From positions 2,170,001 to 2,234,000 of the forward strand of contig NZ_JMMA01000002.1 in NCBI RefSeq assembly GCF_000686125.1: 64,000 nucleotides of DNA, read 5' to 3'. The number at the start of each line of letters is the position of its first letter. The first letter of the stretch is position 1. This DNA is from Ruminococcus sp. NK3A76. Its GTDB lineage: Bacteria; Bacillota; Clostridia; Oscillospirales; Ruminococcaceae. Shown here piece by piece: positions 1 through 11,100 of this stretch. The notes beneath the pieces were generated by a model. It saw only the letters and a list, made by a program, of their open reading frames with translations, ran no database searches and had not been told where the DNA came from. A program made the position numbers and the translations under genes.

Positions 1-34
1 GTATACCGTTAATAAACTAAAAGAGGTGATTACA

Positions 35-322
35 ATGAACATTGCAATTGTTTGTATATAGCTAAGTGAACGGATAAACCAATCAATACCGGAAGATAAG
101 ATTCAAACAGAGGCTTTTGCCGAGGTACTAAGACTTGCTATAAGTGAATTACAAGCCGATATTAATGACGCCGAATCATTCCGAGTCTTAGCTGACCTTA
201 ATAAAGAACTCTTACCCCTATTTGATAAATCATGTGCTGCAATAGGAATAGGTAAATGTATCTCATTATTTGAAAGATACAATGAGATATATAATAAGAT
301 AAAGGGAGGGATATTACCATGA
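35..322 (+). pseudogene. Small ORF interrupted by an in-frame TAG
   Basis: A good ribosome site (AGAGGTG) precedes ATG 35, but only eight codons (MNIAIVCI) follow before TAG at 59-61. The same frame then stays open for about 86 codons and stops with TGA 320-322, overlapping the ATG of the next gene (ATGA). The downstream part (LSERINQSIPEDK..., ending KGGILP) has normal protein-like composition and contains no in-frame ATG, GTG or TTG, so it cannot restart on its own. Either this is a gene broken by one nonsense change or the amber codon is read through. I do not recognise the family. The overlap with the lipoprotein gene suggests that the two were translationally coupled. Confidence 0.5.
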
Positions 323-1137
323 AAAGAATTATATCCATAATAATTGCAATGACACTATGTTTATCTTCATTTACTTCTTGTTCATTAATAGAAGAATCAT
401 CAAAACCAACTAAACTTGCTTTAGAAAAATCTGTATATGAAGCTTATCCAGATTATGACAATTCCGAATTGCTTGAATTAATTGATCAGTTTTTAAGTGT
501 AAATATAAGAGCACCTAAAGAAGATGTAATATCTATATATGGTGAGCCCGATGAAGAAACCATTGGTGAAGGTGTAGCCTTACATTACAATAAGGAATTT
601 GAAAGCTATGATGAAACCAAAAAATTCAAAGCTGTTGTTTGTTTCCGTTTTTCTACATCAGACGTATTATACGATATGTCATTTTCAATTTCAACTCTTG
701 AAAATGGGGCGTTGAATATAAATTATTTACTTAAAACAGATTCAATAATAGATAGAGTACAGAATAAATTTCCAGATTATAAAAGATTATCCTACCATGC
801 AAATGTGGGATTACAAGATGGTATACTCGTATTAGAAGATGATATACTCGTATTAAAAAACAATAATGGAATAAGCGTTACAGTACACTCAGATAACGAC
901 GCAAACACATCAAATAGGATAGATGTTTGTATTGTGAATTATCACAATTATGAGCCTAAGGAAACTACCAAGCAAAACAACTCATCTAATGGAAATAATA
1001 ATCAAAATAGCAGATCAGATAATTCAGGAAAGAGAATATGCGCATTTGACGGCTGTAATGCTCCTGCATCATGGGGAGATTTCTGCGATTATCATCGCAA
1101 GAAAATGAACGAATACTGGGATGCAACAAACAAATAA
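319..1137 (+). CDS. Lipoprotein with a Cys/His metal-binding-like tail
   Basis: The 272-residue product begins with a lipoprotein signal (MKRIISIIIAMTLCLSS FTSC), so it is probably anchored to the outer face of the membrane at about Cys 21. The middle region is acidic and has no family I recognise. After an Asn/Ser-rich linker (about 215-235) the C-terminus carries C-x4-C, then C-x2-H (CAFDGC ... FCDYH), which resembles a small zinc-binding knuckle. AGGGAGGG precedes the start. Codon use is strikingly AT-rich compared with the genes from nifJ onward, which suggests that this edge was acquired horizontally. Function unknown. Confidence 0.75.
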   Translation: MKRIISIIIAMTLCLSSFTSCSLIEESSKPTKLALEKSVYEAYPDYDNSELLELIDQFLSVNIRAPKEDVISIYGEPDEETIGEGVALHYNKEFESYDETKKFKAVVCFRFSTSDVLYDMSFSISTLENGALNINYLLKTDSIIDRVQNKFPDYKRLSYHANVGLQDGILVLEDDILVLKNNNGISVTVHSDNDANTSNRIDVCIVNYHNYEPKETTKQNNSSNGNNNQNSRSDNSGKRICAFDGCNAPASWGDFCDYHRKKMNEYWDATNK

Positions 1138-1143
1138 ATCTAA

Positions 1144-1180
1144 CCCCTTCGGAAAACCACAGCTCCGAAGGGGTCTCTTT
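1144..1180 (+). terminator. Rho-independent terminator of the lipoprotein gene
   Basis: Perfect 10-bp arms CCCCTTCGGA / TCCGAAGGGG separated by 10 bases are followed by TCTCTTT, just after the lipoprotein stop codon. Confidence 0.85.
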
Positions 1181-1229
1181 AATAGAAAAGAAGCAGAAAT
1201 AATACATCAACAATATATCCCCACAAACA

Positions 1230-1262
1230 AATATCCCCCGACACCTTGCGATGCCGGGGGAA
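1230..1262 (-). terminator. Rho-independent terminator of nifJ
   Basis: On the minus strand CCCCCGGCA pairs with TGTCGGGGG and is followed by ATATTTGTTTG. It lies 20 bases beyond the nifJ stop codon. Confidence 0.8.
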
Positions 1263-1278
1263 TATCATTTAACGAATA

Positions 1279-4200
1279 TTAGTCGTTATTGTAGAGCTTT
1301 GCATATCTGAGGAGGTAATCATACCTGTCAGCAGCGTTCTTGACAGCCTTGTCGAAGAGCTTCTCTGCTCTCTCGGGGTTCTGTCTTGCAAGAGCGTTGT
1401 AACGAACCTCGCCCATGAGGAACTCCTTGTAATCTGCGGAAGGAGCCTTGGAGTCGAGAATGAAGGGGTTCTTGCCCTCAGCCTTGAGTGCAGGATTGTA
1501 TCTGTAGAGGTGCCAGTAGCCAGCCTGTACAGCCTTCTTCTCCTCTGTCTGAGCGATCTTCATACCGCCCTTGATACCATGGTTGATACAAGGAGCATAT
1601 GCGATGATAAGCGAAGGACCGTGGTAAGCCTCAGCCTCAGCGATAGCCTTGATGCACTGGTTGTAGTCAGCACCCATAGCGATGTGTGCAACATATACAT
1701 AACCGTAGCTCATAGCGATGCCAGCGAGATCCTTCTTCTTTACTTCCTTACCAGCTGCAGCAAACTGTGCGATAGCACCAGTCTGTGTAGACTTGGAGGA
1801 CTGACCGCCTGTGTTGGAGTAAACCTCTGTATCGAATACGAAGATGTTTACGTCCTCGCCGGAAGCGATAACGTGGTCAAGACCGGAGAAGCCGATATCA
1901 TAAGCCCAGCCGTCGCCGCCGAAGATCCACATACTCTTCTTTCTGAGGTAATCAGCGTCCTTAAGTATCTCGTCTGCAGCCTTTGTTCTTGCCTTCTTGA
2001 GAGCTGCGATGAGCTCGTCAGTAGCAGCAGAGTTAGCAGCACCGTCGTCAACTGTTGAGAGGAAGCCCTCGATAGCCTTCTTAACGTCAGCCTTCTTGGT
2101 TGTCTTCTCAAGCTCTAAGAGCTTAGCGATAGTTCTCTGTCTGATAGTGTTCTGAGCGAGGAACATACCGTAACCGTACTCAGCGTTATCCTCGAACAGT
2201 GAGTTAGCCCAAGCAGGACCCTTGCCTTCCTTATTTACTGTGTAAGGAGTTGAAGGTGCAGAGCCGCCCCAGATGGACGAGCAGCCAGTAGCGTTAGCGA
2301 TGAACATTCTGTCGCCGAAGAGCTGTGTTACGAGCTTAGCATAAGGTGTCTCACCGCAGCCTGCGCAAGCGCCCGAGAACTCGAGCAGCGGCTGCTTGAA
2401 CTGCGAGCCCTTAACTGTCTTAGCGTTGAACTTCTCAAATACCTCAGGCTTCTCAGCGAGAGTAAGGCCGTAGTTGAATACTTCCTGCTCTGCGAGCTGT
2501 GTCTCGAGGGGCTGGAGTGCGAGAGCCTTCTCACCCTTCTTGCCGGGGCATACATTTACGCACGAACCGCAGCCTGTGCAGTCGAGTGCAGACATTGTCA
2601 TAACGAAGTTGTAACCAGGCATACCTGTCATAGGCTTAGCCTTCTTCTGTGCAAGAGCAGGTGCCTTCTTAAGCTCAGCATCTGTCATTACAACAGGACG
2701 GATTACAGCGTGAGGACATACATAAGAGCAGAAGTTACACTGTATGCAGTTGTCGCCGTTCCAAGCAGGAACATCTACAGCGATACCTCTCTTCTCGAAT
2801 GCAGCCGAGCCCTGCGGGAATGTACCGTCTGCCATATCCTTGAATGTGGATACCGGCAGGCTGTCGCCTTCCTGAGCGTTGCAGGGGATCTGGATATTGT
2901 TAACGAAATCCTGAAGGGTCTTGTCAGCGTTCTTGACCTTAGCCATACCCATCTTGGAATCCTTAGCCTTCTTCCAGCTTGCAGGAACCTTTACCTCATG
3001 AACCTGCTGATAACCAGCGTCGATAGCGTCGTGGTTCATCTTAACGATAGCCTCACCCTTCTTGGAGTAAGAAGCAGTTGCAGCGTCCTTCATGTACTTA
3101 ACAGCCTCGTCGATCGGAATGATGTTAGCGAGCTTAAAGAATGCAGACTGAAGAACAGTGTTTATTCTGTTGCCAAGGCCTATTTCCTTACCGATCTTAA
3201 CGCCGTTTATTGTATAGAACTTGATGTCGTTCTCAGCGATGTATCTCTTGACCTGACCAGGAAGGTGCTTATCAAGCTCCTTGTCGTCCCACTGGCAGTT
3301 GAGGAGGAATGTACCGCCGGGCTTAACGTCCTGAACCATATTGTACTTGTCGATATAAGACTCATTATGGCAAGCAACGAAGTCAGCCATATTGATGAGG
3401 TATGTAGACTTGATAGGAGTCTTACCGAATCTCAGGTGAGAAACTGTAACACCGCCGGACTTCTTGGAGTCATAAGCAAAGTAAGCCTGAGCGAAGAGGT
3501 CAGTATGGTCGCCTATGATCTTGATGGAATTCTTGTTAGCACCAACAGTACCGTCAGCGCCGAGACCCCAGAACTTACAAGCTGTAGTGCCCTCAGGAGC
3601 AGAGTCGAGCTTGCCCTCTGTAGCGAGTGAGAGATATGTAACATCATCGTTGATACCGATAGTGAATCTCTTCTTGAAGTCTTCCTTCCAGGAAGCGTTC
3701 CAGTATACAGCCTTGATCTGAGCGGGAGTTGTATCCTTAGAGCCGAGACCGTATCTGCCGGATGCAACAGCTACGTTATTGAACTTACTATCCTTAAGAG
3801 CAGCTACTACGTCGAGGTAGAGAGGCTCGCCCATGGAACCAGGCTCCTTAGTTCTGTCGAGAACAGAGATCTGCTCAACAGTATCAGGAAGTGCAGCAAC
3901 GAGCTTATCAGCACGGAAAGGTCTGTAAAGACGAACCTTAACGAGACCGAGCTTTGTGCCCTCGTTAGCGTTTAAGTAATCGATTGTCTCTTCGATAGTG
4001 TCACATACAGAACCCATAGCAACGATAACGTGTGTTGCATCAGGAGCACCGTAGTAGTTGAAGAGCTGATAGTTTGTGCCTATCTTCTTGTTTACTTTAT
4101 CCATATACTCCTCAACTATGCCGGGGATAGCGTCATAGTAGGGGTTGCAGGCTTCTCTTGCCTGGAAGAAGATATCACCGTTCTGAGCCGTACCACGGAG

Positions 4201-4842
4201 TACGGGGTGCTCAGGACTTAAGGAGCGCTTTCTGAACTCTTCGATCTTCTCGAAGTTTACCATTTCTCTAACGTCCTCGATATCCCATGTCTCGATCTTC
4301 TGGATCTCGTGAGATGTTCTGAAACCGTCAAAGAAGTGGAGGAAAGGAACTCTGCCCTCGATAGTTGAAAGGTGAGCTACTGTACCAAGATCCATAACTT
4401 CCTGAACGTTAGACGAGCAGAGCATTGCAAAGCCTGTCTGACGGCAAGCGTAGATATCGGAGTGGTCACCGAAGATATTAAGTGCGTGAGAAGCAACGCA
4501 GCGAGCTGAAACGTGGATAACACACGGAAGAAGCTCACCAGCGATCTTATACATATTCGGGATCATAAGGAGAAGACCCTGTGAAGCTGTATAAGTTGTT
4601 GTCAGAGCGCCTGCGGAGAGTGAGCCGTGAACAGTACCCGCAGCACCTGCCTCGGACTGCATCTCAGCAACTCTTACGGGAGTGCCGAAAAGGTTCTTCT
4701 GACCCTTTGCAGACCACTGATCTGTTACCTCAGCCATAACTGACGAAGGTGTGATAGGATAGATAGCAGCTACTTCCGTAAACGGGTAGGAAGCCCAAGC
4801 GGCAGCGTTGTTACCATCCATGGTTTTCATTTTTCTTGCCAT
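1279..4842 (-). CDS. nifJ: Pyruvate:ferredoxin (flavodoxin) oxidoreductase
   Basis: A single-chain homodimeric PFOR of 1187 residues, the usual length. It oxidatively decarboxylates pyruvate to acetyl-CoA and CO2 and passes electrons to ferredoxin. The N-terminal pyruvate-binding region has AAWASYPFTEVAAIYPITPS. Two 4Fe-4S motifs (CIQCNFCSYVCP near 699, CTGCGSCVNVCPG near 754) form the ferredoxin domain. CAGCGETPYAK starts the thiamine-diphosphate region, which continues with GGDGWAYDIGFSGLDH and YSNTGGQSSKST near 980-1010. The reading frame opens 11 codons earlier, but ATG 4842 has AGGAGG at the right distance and begins MARKMKTMDGN, as in the family. Monocistronic, with its own promoter and terminator. 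The ferredoxin at 19.5 kb is a plausible acceptor. Confidence 0.97.
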   Translation of the reverse strand: MARKMKTMDGNNAAAWASYPFTEVAAIYPITPSSVMAEVTDQWSAKGQKNLFGTPVRVAEMQSEAGAAGTVHGSLSAGALTTTYTASQGLLLMIPNMYKIAGELLPCVIHVSARCVASHALNIFGDHSDIYACRQTGFAMLCSSNVQEVMDLGTVAHLSTIEGRVPFLHFFDGFRTSHEIQKIETWDIEDVREMVNFEKIEEFRKRSLSPEHPVLRGTAQNGDIFFQAREACNPYYDAIPGIVEEYMDKVNKKIGTNYQLFNYYGAPDATHVIVAMGSVCDTIEETIDYLNANEGTKLGLVKVRLYRPFRADKLVAALPDTVEQISVLDRTKEPGSMGEPLYLDVVAALKDSKFNNVAVASGRYGLGSKDTTPAQIKAVYWNASWKEDFKKRFTIGINDDVTYLSLATEGKLDSAPEGTTACKFWGLGADGTVGANKNSIKIIGDHTDLFAQAYFAYDSKKSGGVTVSHLRFGKTPIKSTYLINMADFVACHNESYIDKYNMVQDVKPGGTFLLNCQWDDKELDKHLPGQVKRYIAENDIKFYTINGVKIGKEIGLGNRINTVLQSAFFKLANIIPIDEAVKYMKDAATASYSKKGEAIVKMNHDAIDAGYQQVHEVKVPASWKKAKDSKMGMAKVKNADKTLQDFVNNIQIPCNAQEGDSLPVSTFKDMADGTFPQGSAAFEKRGIAVDVPAWNGDNCIQCNFCSYVCPHAVIRPVVMTDAELKKAPALAQKKAKPMTGMPGYNFVMTMSALDCTGCGSCVNVCPGKKGEKALALQPLETQLAEQEVFNYGLTLAEKPEVFEKFNAKTVKGSQFKQPLLEFSGACAGCGETPYAKLVTQLFGDRMFIANATGCSSIWGGSAPSTPYTVNKEGKGPAWANSLFEDNAEYGYGMFLAQNTIRQRTIAKLLELEKTTKKADVKKAIEGFLSTVDDGAANSAATDELIAALKKARTKAADEILKDADYLRKKSMWIFGGDGWAYDIGFSGLDHVIASGEDVNIFVFDTEVYSNTGGQSSKSTQTGAIAQFAAAGKEVKKKDLAGIAMSYGYVYVAHIAMGADYNQCIKAIAEAEAYHGPSLIIAYAPCINHGIKGGMKIAQTEEKKAVQAGYWHLYRYNPALKAEGKNPFILDSKAPSADYKEFLMGEVRYNALARQNPERAEKLFDKAVKNAADRYDYLLRYAKLYNND

Positions 4843-4911
4843 TATTTTATCCTCCTCATAAAGATATGTGTACATAAGGTGGGCGCAAAATGCCCATATT
4901 ACAACAATATC

Positions 4912-4940
4912 ATTATATCACTTTTTATGCGTATTGTAAA
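4912..4940 (-). promoter_or_regulatory. nifJ promoter
   Basis: On the minus strand TTTACA, 17 bases, TATAAT. This places the start about 65 bases before the nifJ ATG. A short GGGC/GCCC hairpin sits in the leader at 4881-4895. Confidence 0.7.
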
Positions 4941-4990
4941 TAGTATTTTTGAAAATTTTACTTTTTATACAAGTAATTGCGTTAAGGCAG

Positions 4991-5017
4991 AAAAAAACAG
5001 GCGGCCGAAGCCGCCTG
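4991..5017 (-). terminator. Terminator after the small peptide gene
   Basis: On the minus strand CAGGCGGC-TTCG-GCCGCCTG is followed by seven T, a perfect tetraloop terminator 24 bases past the peptide stop codon. It ends the transcript from the giant protein gene through the peptide. Confidence 0.92.
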
Positions 5018-5040
5018 CAAAACTTTTTAAGTTTTAGGGA

Positions 5041-5145
5041 TTAAGCGAGAGGGCCCTCGTCCGGATCGCCGTTAGATGTTGTGATAACATCCTGAGCCTC
5101 GAAAGAGATAACCTTTATCTCTGCCTCTGTGTACTTCTTCATCAT
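5041..5145 (-). CDS. 34-residue acidic peptide next to giant secreted protein
   Basis: The ORF reads MMKKYTEAEIKVISFEAQDV, then ITTSNGDPDEGPLA, and is preceded by AAAGGAGTGAT. It sits 39 bases downstream of the giant secreted protein and shares its terminator, so it is probably cotranscribed. There is no signal peptide or membrane segment. The layout (KKY...VISFEAQDVITTS followed by an Asp/Glu/Pro/Gly tail) resembles unannotated peptides I recall from gut clostridia. A role as a RiPP-like precursor, chaperone-like helper or regulator is speculative, and no modification enzyme lies nearby. Confidence 0.6.
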   Translation of the reverse strand: MMKKYTEAEIKVISFEAQDVITTSNGDPDEGPLA

Positions 5146-5184
5146 ATATCACTCCTTTTTAAATGATTGACAAATTGATGTGTA

Positions 5185-8100
5185 TTAAGATCTCCCAGCA
5201 ACGTAAGCATTAGCTGCCTGATAGTAAGCATAGAGAGCCTTAACCATGTTCTTGTTAGCTGTGGACTGCTTAGAGTTATTAGCTATAGCCTCGCAGTAGT
5301 CAACAACGTTATAGTTTGTTACATTGATTGCATAGATGTCATCATAATCATTACCATCTGCATAATCATACTCAACAGTTGCATCAAGTTCATCAGCACC
5401 AACCTTGTATGTTGCCGCACCAGCTGCAACAGTATTTGCACCGTCAGTATAGGACTCTGCATTAGTAACTGTGCCAGGGAAGTCATAAACCGTAATAGAA
5501 CCTCTGTCCTTATCAAGGTTATATGCCATCTCAGCAGGAACATCTAAGTAGTAACCAGTGCTGTTCTTAGGAAGCTTAACAAGATTGATTGTGCTTGGAT
5601 TTCCAGTATACTTCATTGTCTTGATATCAAACTTCTCAGCCCTTACCTTGATAGCATTAAGCTCATCTTCAGTAATGCTCGGATCAACTGTGAAATAGTG
5701 ACGTACATAAAGCATGCTCTTAGTCATAACAGTTGTGCCCTTGTATGTTACTGTAGGTGTGAACTTGATCTTTACAGACTGAGGAATACCAGCTGTAGCA
5801 ACTGTTGTTGTGCCCTCATAAGGTGTAGGTCTTACAAACTTAGACTGGCTCTTAGGCTGAATTGCACTTACATCTACCTTGATGTCTGCGCTTGCATTTG
5901 CAAGAAGGTCTTTGTTGTTCTTAAGAGCTACCTGAGTGTAACCACCGTAGTTGAGCATTGCCTTAAGAACTTCCTTACCTTCAAGATCCTTCTTGATAGC
6001 TGTCTCAGCATAATCCTTGATGCTTCTTTCCTTAGTGGAAATAGGTGTAGCGGAATTCTTAAGGAAGAGTTCTGCCTTTACAGGTATTGCCATTTCAGAA
6101 GCTGTGAGTTCCTGTCTGAATCTGTAGTACTTGCCATACATATCCTGCTTGTTGAGAGGAACAATATTCTCTACCTTCTCACCATAGTGATCATATGTGA
6201 ACTTAACATATGCACCGTCAACATAAGCAGTATCATTGATCTCTGCAAGGAAGTTGAACTGTACCTGATCCTTGAAGCTTACTGTGTTGGAATCAAGGAG
6301 CTTAGCATCAACAGATGTATCCGAGCCTGCAGCAACGATCTTCCAGTCAGCAGAAGCTGTACCTGTATAGTTGCCGATACCCTCAACGAAGAGTGTATAC
6401 TTACCAGCCTTGGTATATGTCTTTGTGCCCTTGAGTGTGTAGTCAACGCCTTCCTTCATAACCTTGCCGGAATTGTTGTCAACAACCTGGAACTTAGCAG
6501 TAGCACTGCCGTTCTTGAGCTCAAATACGTTTGTCTCCTGAGTGAACTGGATAGTGTAGTCTGTAGACTGCTTAACAGTGTATACAAGTGTCTTATTATG
6601 ATTTGCATCTTCAGCCATCGTGAATAAAGCTTTTTTATCTGTTGTATAAATGTTCAAAAGATCAACTGTAAAGTTAGGATCATTTGTAACTATAGCATCT
6701 TCAAGAGCATAGTAACCAGCTGTACCGTCATATACTGCATCAGAAAGCTTGTACTTTGTATTCTGATCATCACCTATGGTGATAGTACCCTCGTCATCAA
6801 CTACATACTTCTTCAGCTTAGTAGCATCAAACTTAGCTGTTACAAGAGCATCACCAGCATCCTCATGAATATCGATCTGGAATGTGGGCTCTATAGCATC
6901 GCCATAGACTCTTGAAAATGCAGTAGACTTATTATCAACAAGATAATTGTTATCAGTCAGATCTGCATCTTTCTGGAGCTGATTCATATCGTATATAACT
7001 GAATCAAGACCTTCTGCCTTGATTGTAAAGTCAACATAGCCGACCTTAGCAAGCTCAGGTACATATTCTTCATCATCAACAGCGCCAGGCTTGTTTGCTA
7101 ATACGAAGTCATCGCTGAACACAACTTCTGCTCTGTAAGAACCAGCAACTGTAGGATAACCTGTTGTCTTTGTAGACTCGATAGGCTCACCCTTATCATT
7201 GAGCTGTGTGAAGTATACGGTGTAGTCACCAGCTGCTTCAGAAGCAGAAGCACGAACTGATTCAGGTAGCTTTACGCCTGCATCAGTATACAGATGCTCT
7301 TTAAGATCCACATCAGTTCTAATGCAGAAATCGGCTTTTCCTGCAAGTACATCCTTTTCTGTACCAAATACTTTACCTGCACCGATTGTGCTTGCAAGCT
7401 TTCTATTCAATGTATCTGTAGCTGAAGCATTATTAGCTGCTTTAGCTGTAAAAGTTGTACGATCGTTGCTGCTGCATACTGACAGATGAACATCTGCAGT
7501 GATCTCACGAGCATTGTTTACCCACTTGAGCGGGATCTCTGTGGTGCCCATGTAGTTACCGTTAGCAGAAGCTGTAGCAACAAGCTCATACTCGCCAGCA
7601 TGGAGTGCCTTAGGTGTACCAGAGAAGTCGAGATCCGCCATTGTCATGAGGCCGTTATCGTTATTCTGGATGTAAACCTCATAAGGATTGCCGTTATAAA
7701 CGATCTCGTTAGCCTTGAGTTCCTGACCTTCAGCAACAGCCTTAGGCTCAGTATTCTTGAAATCAGAAGGAACGATAACAAGAGTTACGTTGTCCTTAGC
7801 ATCAGCAAGATCCTTCTTAGCGATCGTGATCTTCTCTGTATCATTGAACTTAGCAGCCTTGTAGTTCTTAGCAGCATCGCTCTCAGGAACGAATCCGCCG
7901 TTGTATGTGAGTGTGTACTCACCAGCAGGTGAACCTGAACGATAGTTGTTGGAAACTACTACGAAGCCTCTGAAGTCGTCAACAGAAACCTTATCCTTAT
8001 CAGCATCGATTACGCCGTCATAGTCGAATGTGATGCTGCGGTTGATAGTAGCAACAGGTGCGCCATAAACAGCTTCCTTAGTACCAGCCTTGATGTTTGT

Positions 8101-11100
8101 GAGTGTGATCTCCTTAGGAGTGATCTCGAAATCATACTGGTCAGAAGTCTTAGGTCTGTAGTTGTCGTTGTAGATAGTTACAGCGATCTTGTACTCGCCT
8201 ATATCCTTAGCTGTCTGAGTATCTTCGTATTCACCTGCAGCATTCTTCTTGGAGAGGTGATATACCATTTCTACTTCATCAGTATCAACCTTCTTGCCGT
8301 CAACTGTGAAGTCGAACATATCACCAAGTCTGCTGAATATTGTATTGCCGTCATATGCGAAGTTAGCCTTGTCCTTAGGCGAAATAACGATAGACAGATC
8401 AGCAGAAGGAGCTATTGTGAACTGAGTATAAACAGGGTTACCAGCATCTACATTACCAGCAATTGTGCTGTTATCAAGATATGTAGCACCATAGTAAGCG
8501 CCTGCACCAACTATCTTAGCAAAGTATGTACCTACGTTAGAAGGTGTTGTGTCGAGCTTTGTATAAACATAAGGATTCTCCTCACCGTCGCCAGATCTTG
8601 TATAGTACTCAACATTATAGTCTGTACCCTCTGTGAGTGTTACAGCAGGTCTTTCCCAATCGTTTGTACGCTTGTCATCAGCAGCTCTTGAAATCGTGAA
8701 AGCAGGAGCCTGAGGTTTGCCATTGTAGGTAAATGTTGTAGGTGTGCCAGTAGCTGTGAAGAAATTAAAGTCACGACCCTTGATAACCCACTTAACAGTC
8801 AGGCTGCCCTTGGTGTTCTTTACACCCTTGATAGTGAGCTCATACTCACCTGCAGCTGTCTGTGTAGCACCGCTTACCTGATAATCAGCAGCCTTAAATG
8901 CTTTGTGAGGCGCATGATCGATAGCTGTAACATCAATAGTCTTCTCGTTGCCGTCATATAACACAGGAGTAGCAGCCTTATAGCCAACAATTGTCTTGCC
9001 AGCCTTTACAGCCTCTTCAACAATATTTTTATCTTCAAATGTTGCGTTAACAGGCCATTCCTTAGATGCTTCAAGACCAGTAGCATCGCCATCAGGATCA
9101 TATGCTTCATTAAGGATAGCTACTATAGGCTGATCATTTACTGTGAAATCATCAGCTGTAAGCTGTGTAGCAATAATGCTGAACTTCTGAGTGTTGATAT
9201 CTGTTGTGTAAGAGCCGGTGAATTTATTGCTGCCAGCAAAAACAACTTTATCAGGTGTACCGTCGCCGTTAGTGTCTTCTTCGATCTTATCGAATACAAT
9301 CTTGAAGTTATAATCGTCAACATCTGTGAAATCAGCCTTAACCTCATCTGCAGTTGTCTTTGTCGACATAACAACATAATCTGCAGGATCAATAACTGTA
9401 CCGTCAATAGTCAGAGACTTAATATTAGCCTTGATATCGTCTTCGCTATACTTAGAAGCCTTGTAAGCAAGAAGAGGATTCTTGAATTCGATAGCTACTG
9501 TGCTGTTCTGATCAACAGTTCTCTTGCTTACGGAGAAGCCCTTAGTATAGCCTACGCCGTAGTCGAAGAGCTGGTTATAGGTAGAATCAGCCTGAGGATC
9601 GTTAGCAATAACAACCGCTACATAACCTCTGTTTTCATATGCAACATCGCCTACTTTTTCACGAGCAGCTAAGGGAGTTTCTGCATTGAATACAAATGCA
9701 CCTGCAATTTTCTTGATTGCTGTTATAGCAGCCTTACGCTGTTCATCGGTCTTTGTTGTATCATTTGCGATGGTTACATTATCGCTAAGAGCAGCAGGTA
9801 TAGTAGGAGCGCCATTCTTGTCAAGATCAACAGGAATGTAAATTATGTCCTGCTTAAGTGCGTTCGGAACGCCAGCAATTTCTGCGCCGATCGTATCACC
9901 ATAGTTGTACTGAACCTTCTCCAGGCCATTTACCTTAGTAGTAAGAGTTGTATCGCCAAGAGTAAGCTTGTAATCATCGATCTTATCTATCTGTATCTTT
10001 TTGCTATTACCATAGTTGCCAATACCTGATAATTTAACTGTGAACGGACCGTTGCCTTCGGGGATAGTTGTTTTCCAAACCTCTACAGCAGGAGTTTCAT
10101 CATTATTATCATCATCAACCATGTGCTTGAACTCAGCAATAAAGTCTACGCCCTGAACGAGCTTAGCACCAGCCTGAGCTGTAGGATCTGTCTCAGCATT
10201 ATCTCTGATGTTATATGTAGCCTCAGCCTTGCCTGTTGAAGGATTGATAGCGAGGGATACATTTGTTGTAACACGAGTATCATCAGCTATGCTATGAGGA
10301 TCTCTAACCCACTCGATTTCACATACGATATCCTTTGTAGGATCATTCACATCGCCAGCACTCTTATTCTTGAAGTTGCCCGATGCAGTTACAACAGTCT
10401 TATAGCTGCCTGCAGCCGTTACATCAGTTGTGGATGTAGAAGAATATACCTTATTACCGTTTTCTTCCTTAACTGAGCCATCAGGATTGAGCTCTGCCTT
10501 GTATGTTGTAAGCTCTATGCCATAGAAGTTTGCAACACCCTTTGCGGCAGTTGTATCTGTAACTGTGATCGGATGAGTGTTTGAACGATCATAATCTGCA
10601 TGCGTCACACCATTTTTTGTTGCATCAGTAAGCTTTGCCTTTAAACCAGCTGCATCAAGCTCAGCAGGAACGATGTTGAACTTAACGCTCTTAGTGCCTG
10701 AATAGTTGTTCTTGAAGTTAAGTGTAGCTGTGTACTTACCAACATTTACAGCAGATTCAGCAACGCCGTCTGTAGCCACAGCATGAGCAGCATTATAATA
10801 ATCGGTAAGTGCGCCTTCATTTGCCGTGTATACAATATCAAAGTCTACGCCTTCTTCAAGAGTATCTACCGTAGTACCATCAGGAAGAGTGACCTCAACT
10901 TTCTTAAGGAACGACCTATTATGGGTTGTGCCGTACGGGTCACCATCGTTGTTTGCAGTAACACCACTTGCAGGAGTTTCATTGTAAACTATTCTTGCAT
11001 TTGTCCAACCAGCCTGCTTATTAGCTTCAACATTAACACTGTCAGAAATTCCAAGAGCTGAGATCTGGAACTTCACCTGGCCGGTAACACCTTCAAACTT

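Noticed and set aside
2710-3630. 306-codon open frame on the plus strand inside nifJ
   Set aside because: It is the antisense shadow of nifJ, with Cys/Ser/Leu-rich composition and no ribosome site; nifJ is certain on the other strand.
5698-6627. 309-codon plus-strand frame inside the giant protein gene
   Set aside because: Antisense shadow of the repetitive coding sequence; no ribosome site and unlikely composition.
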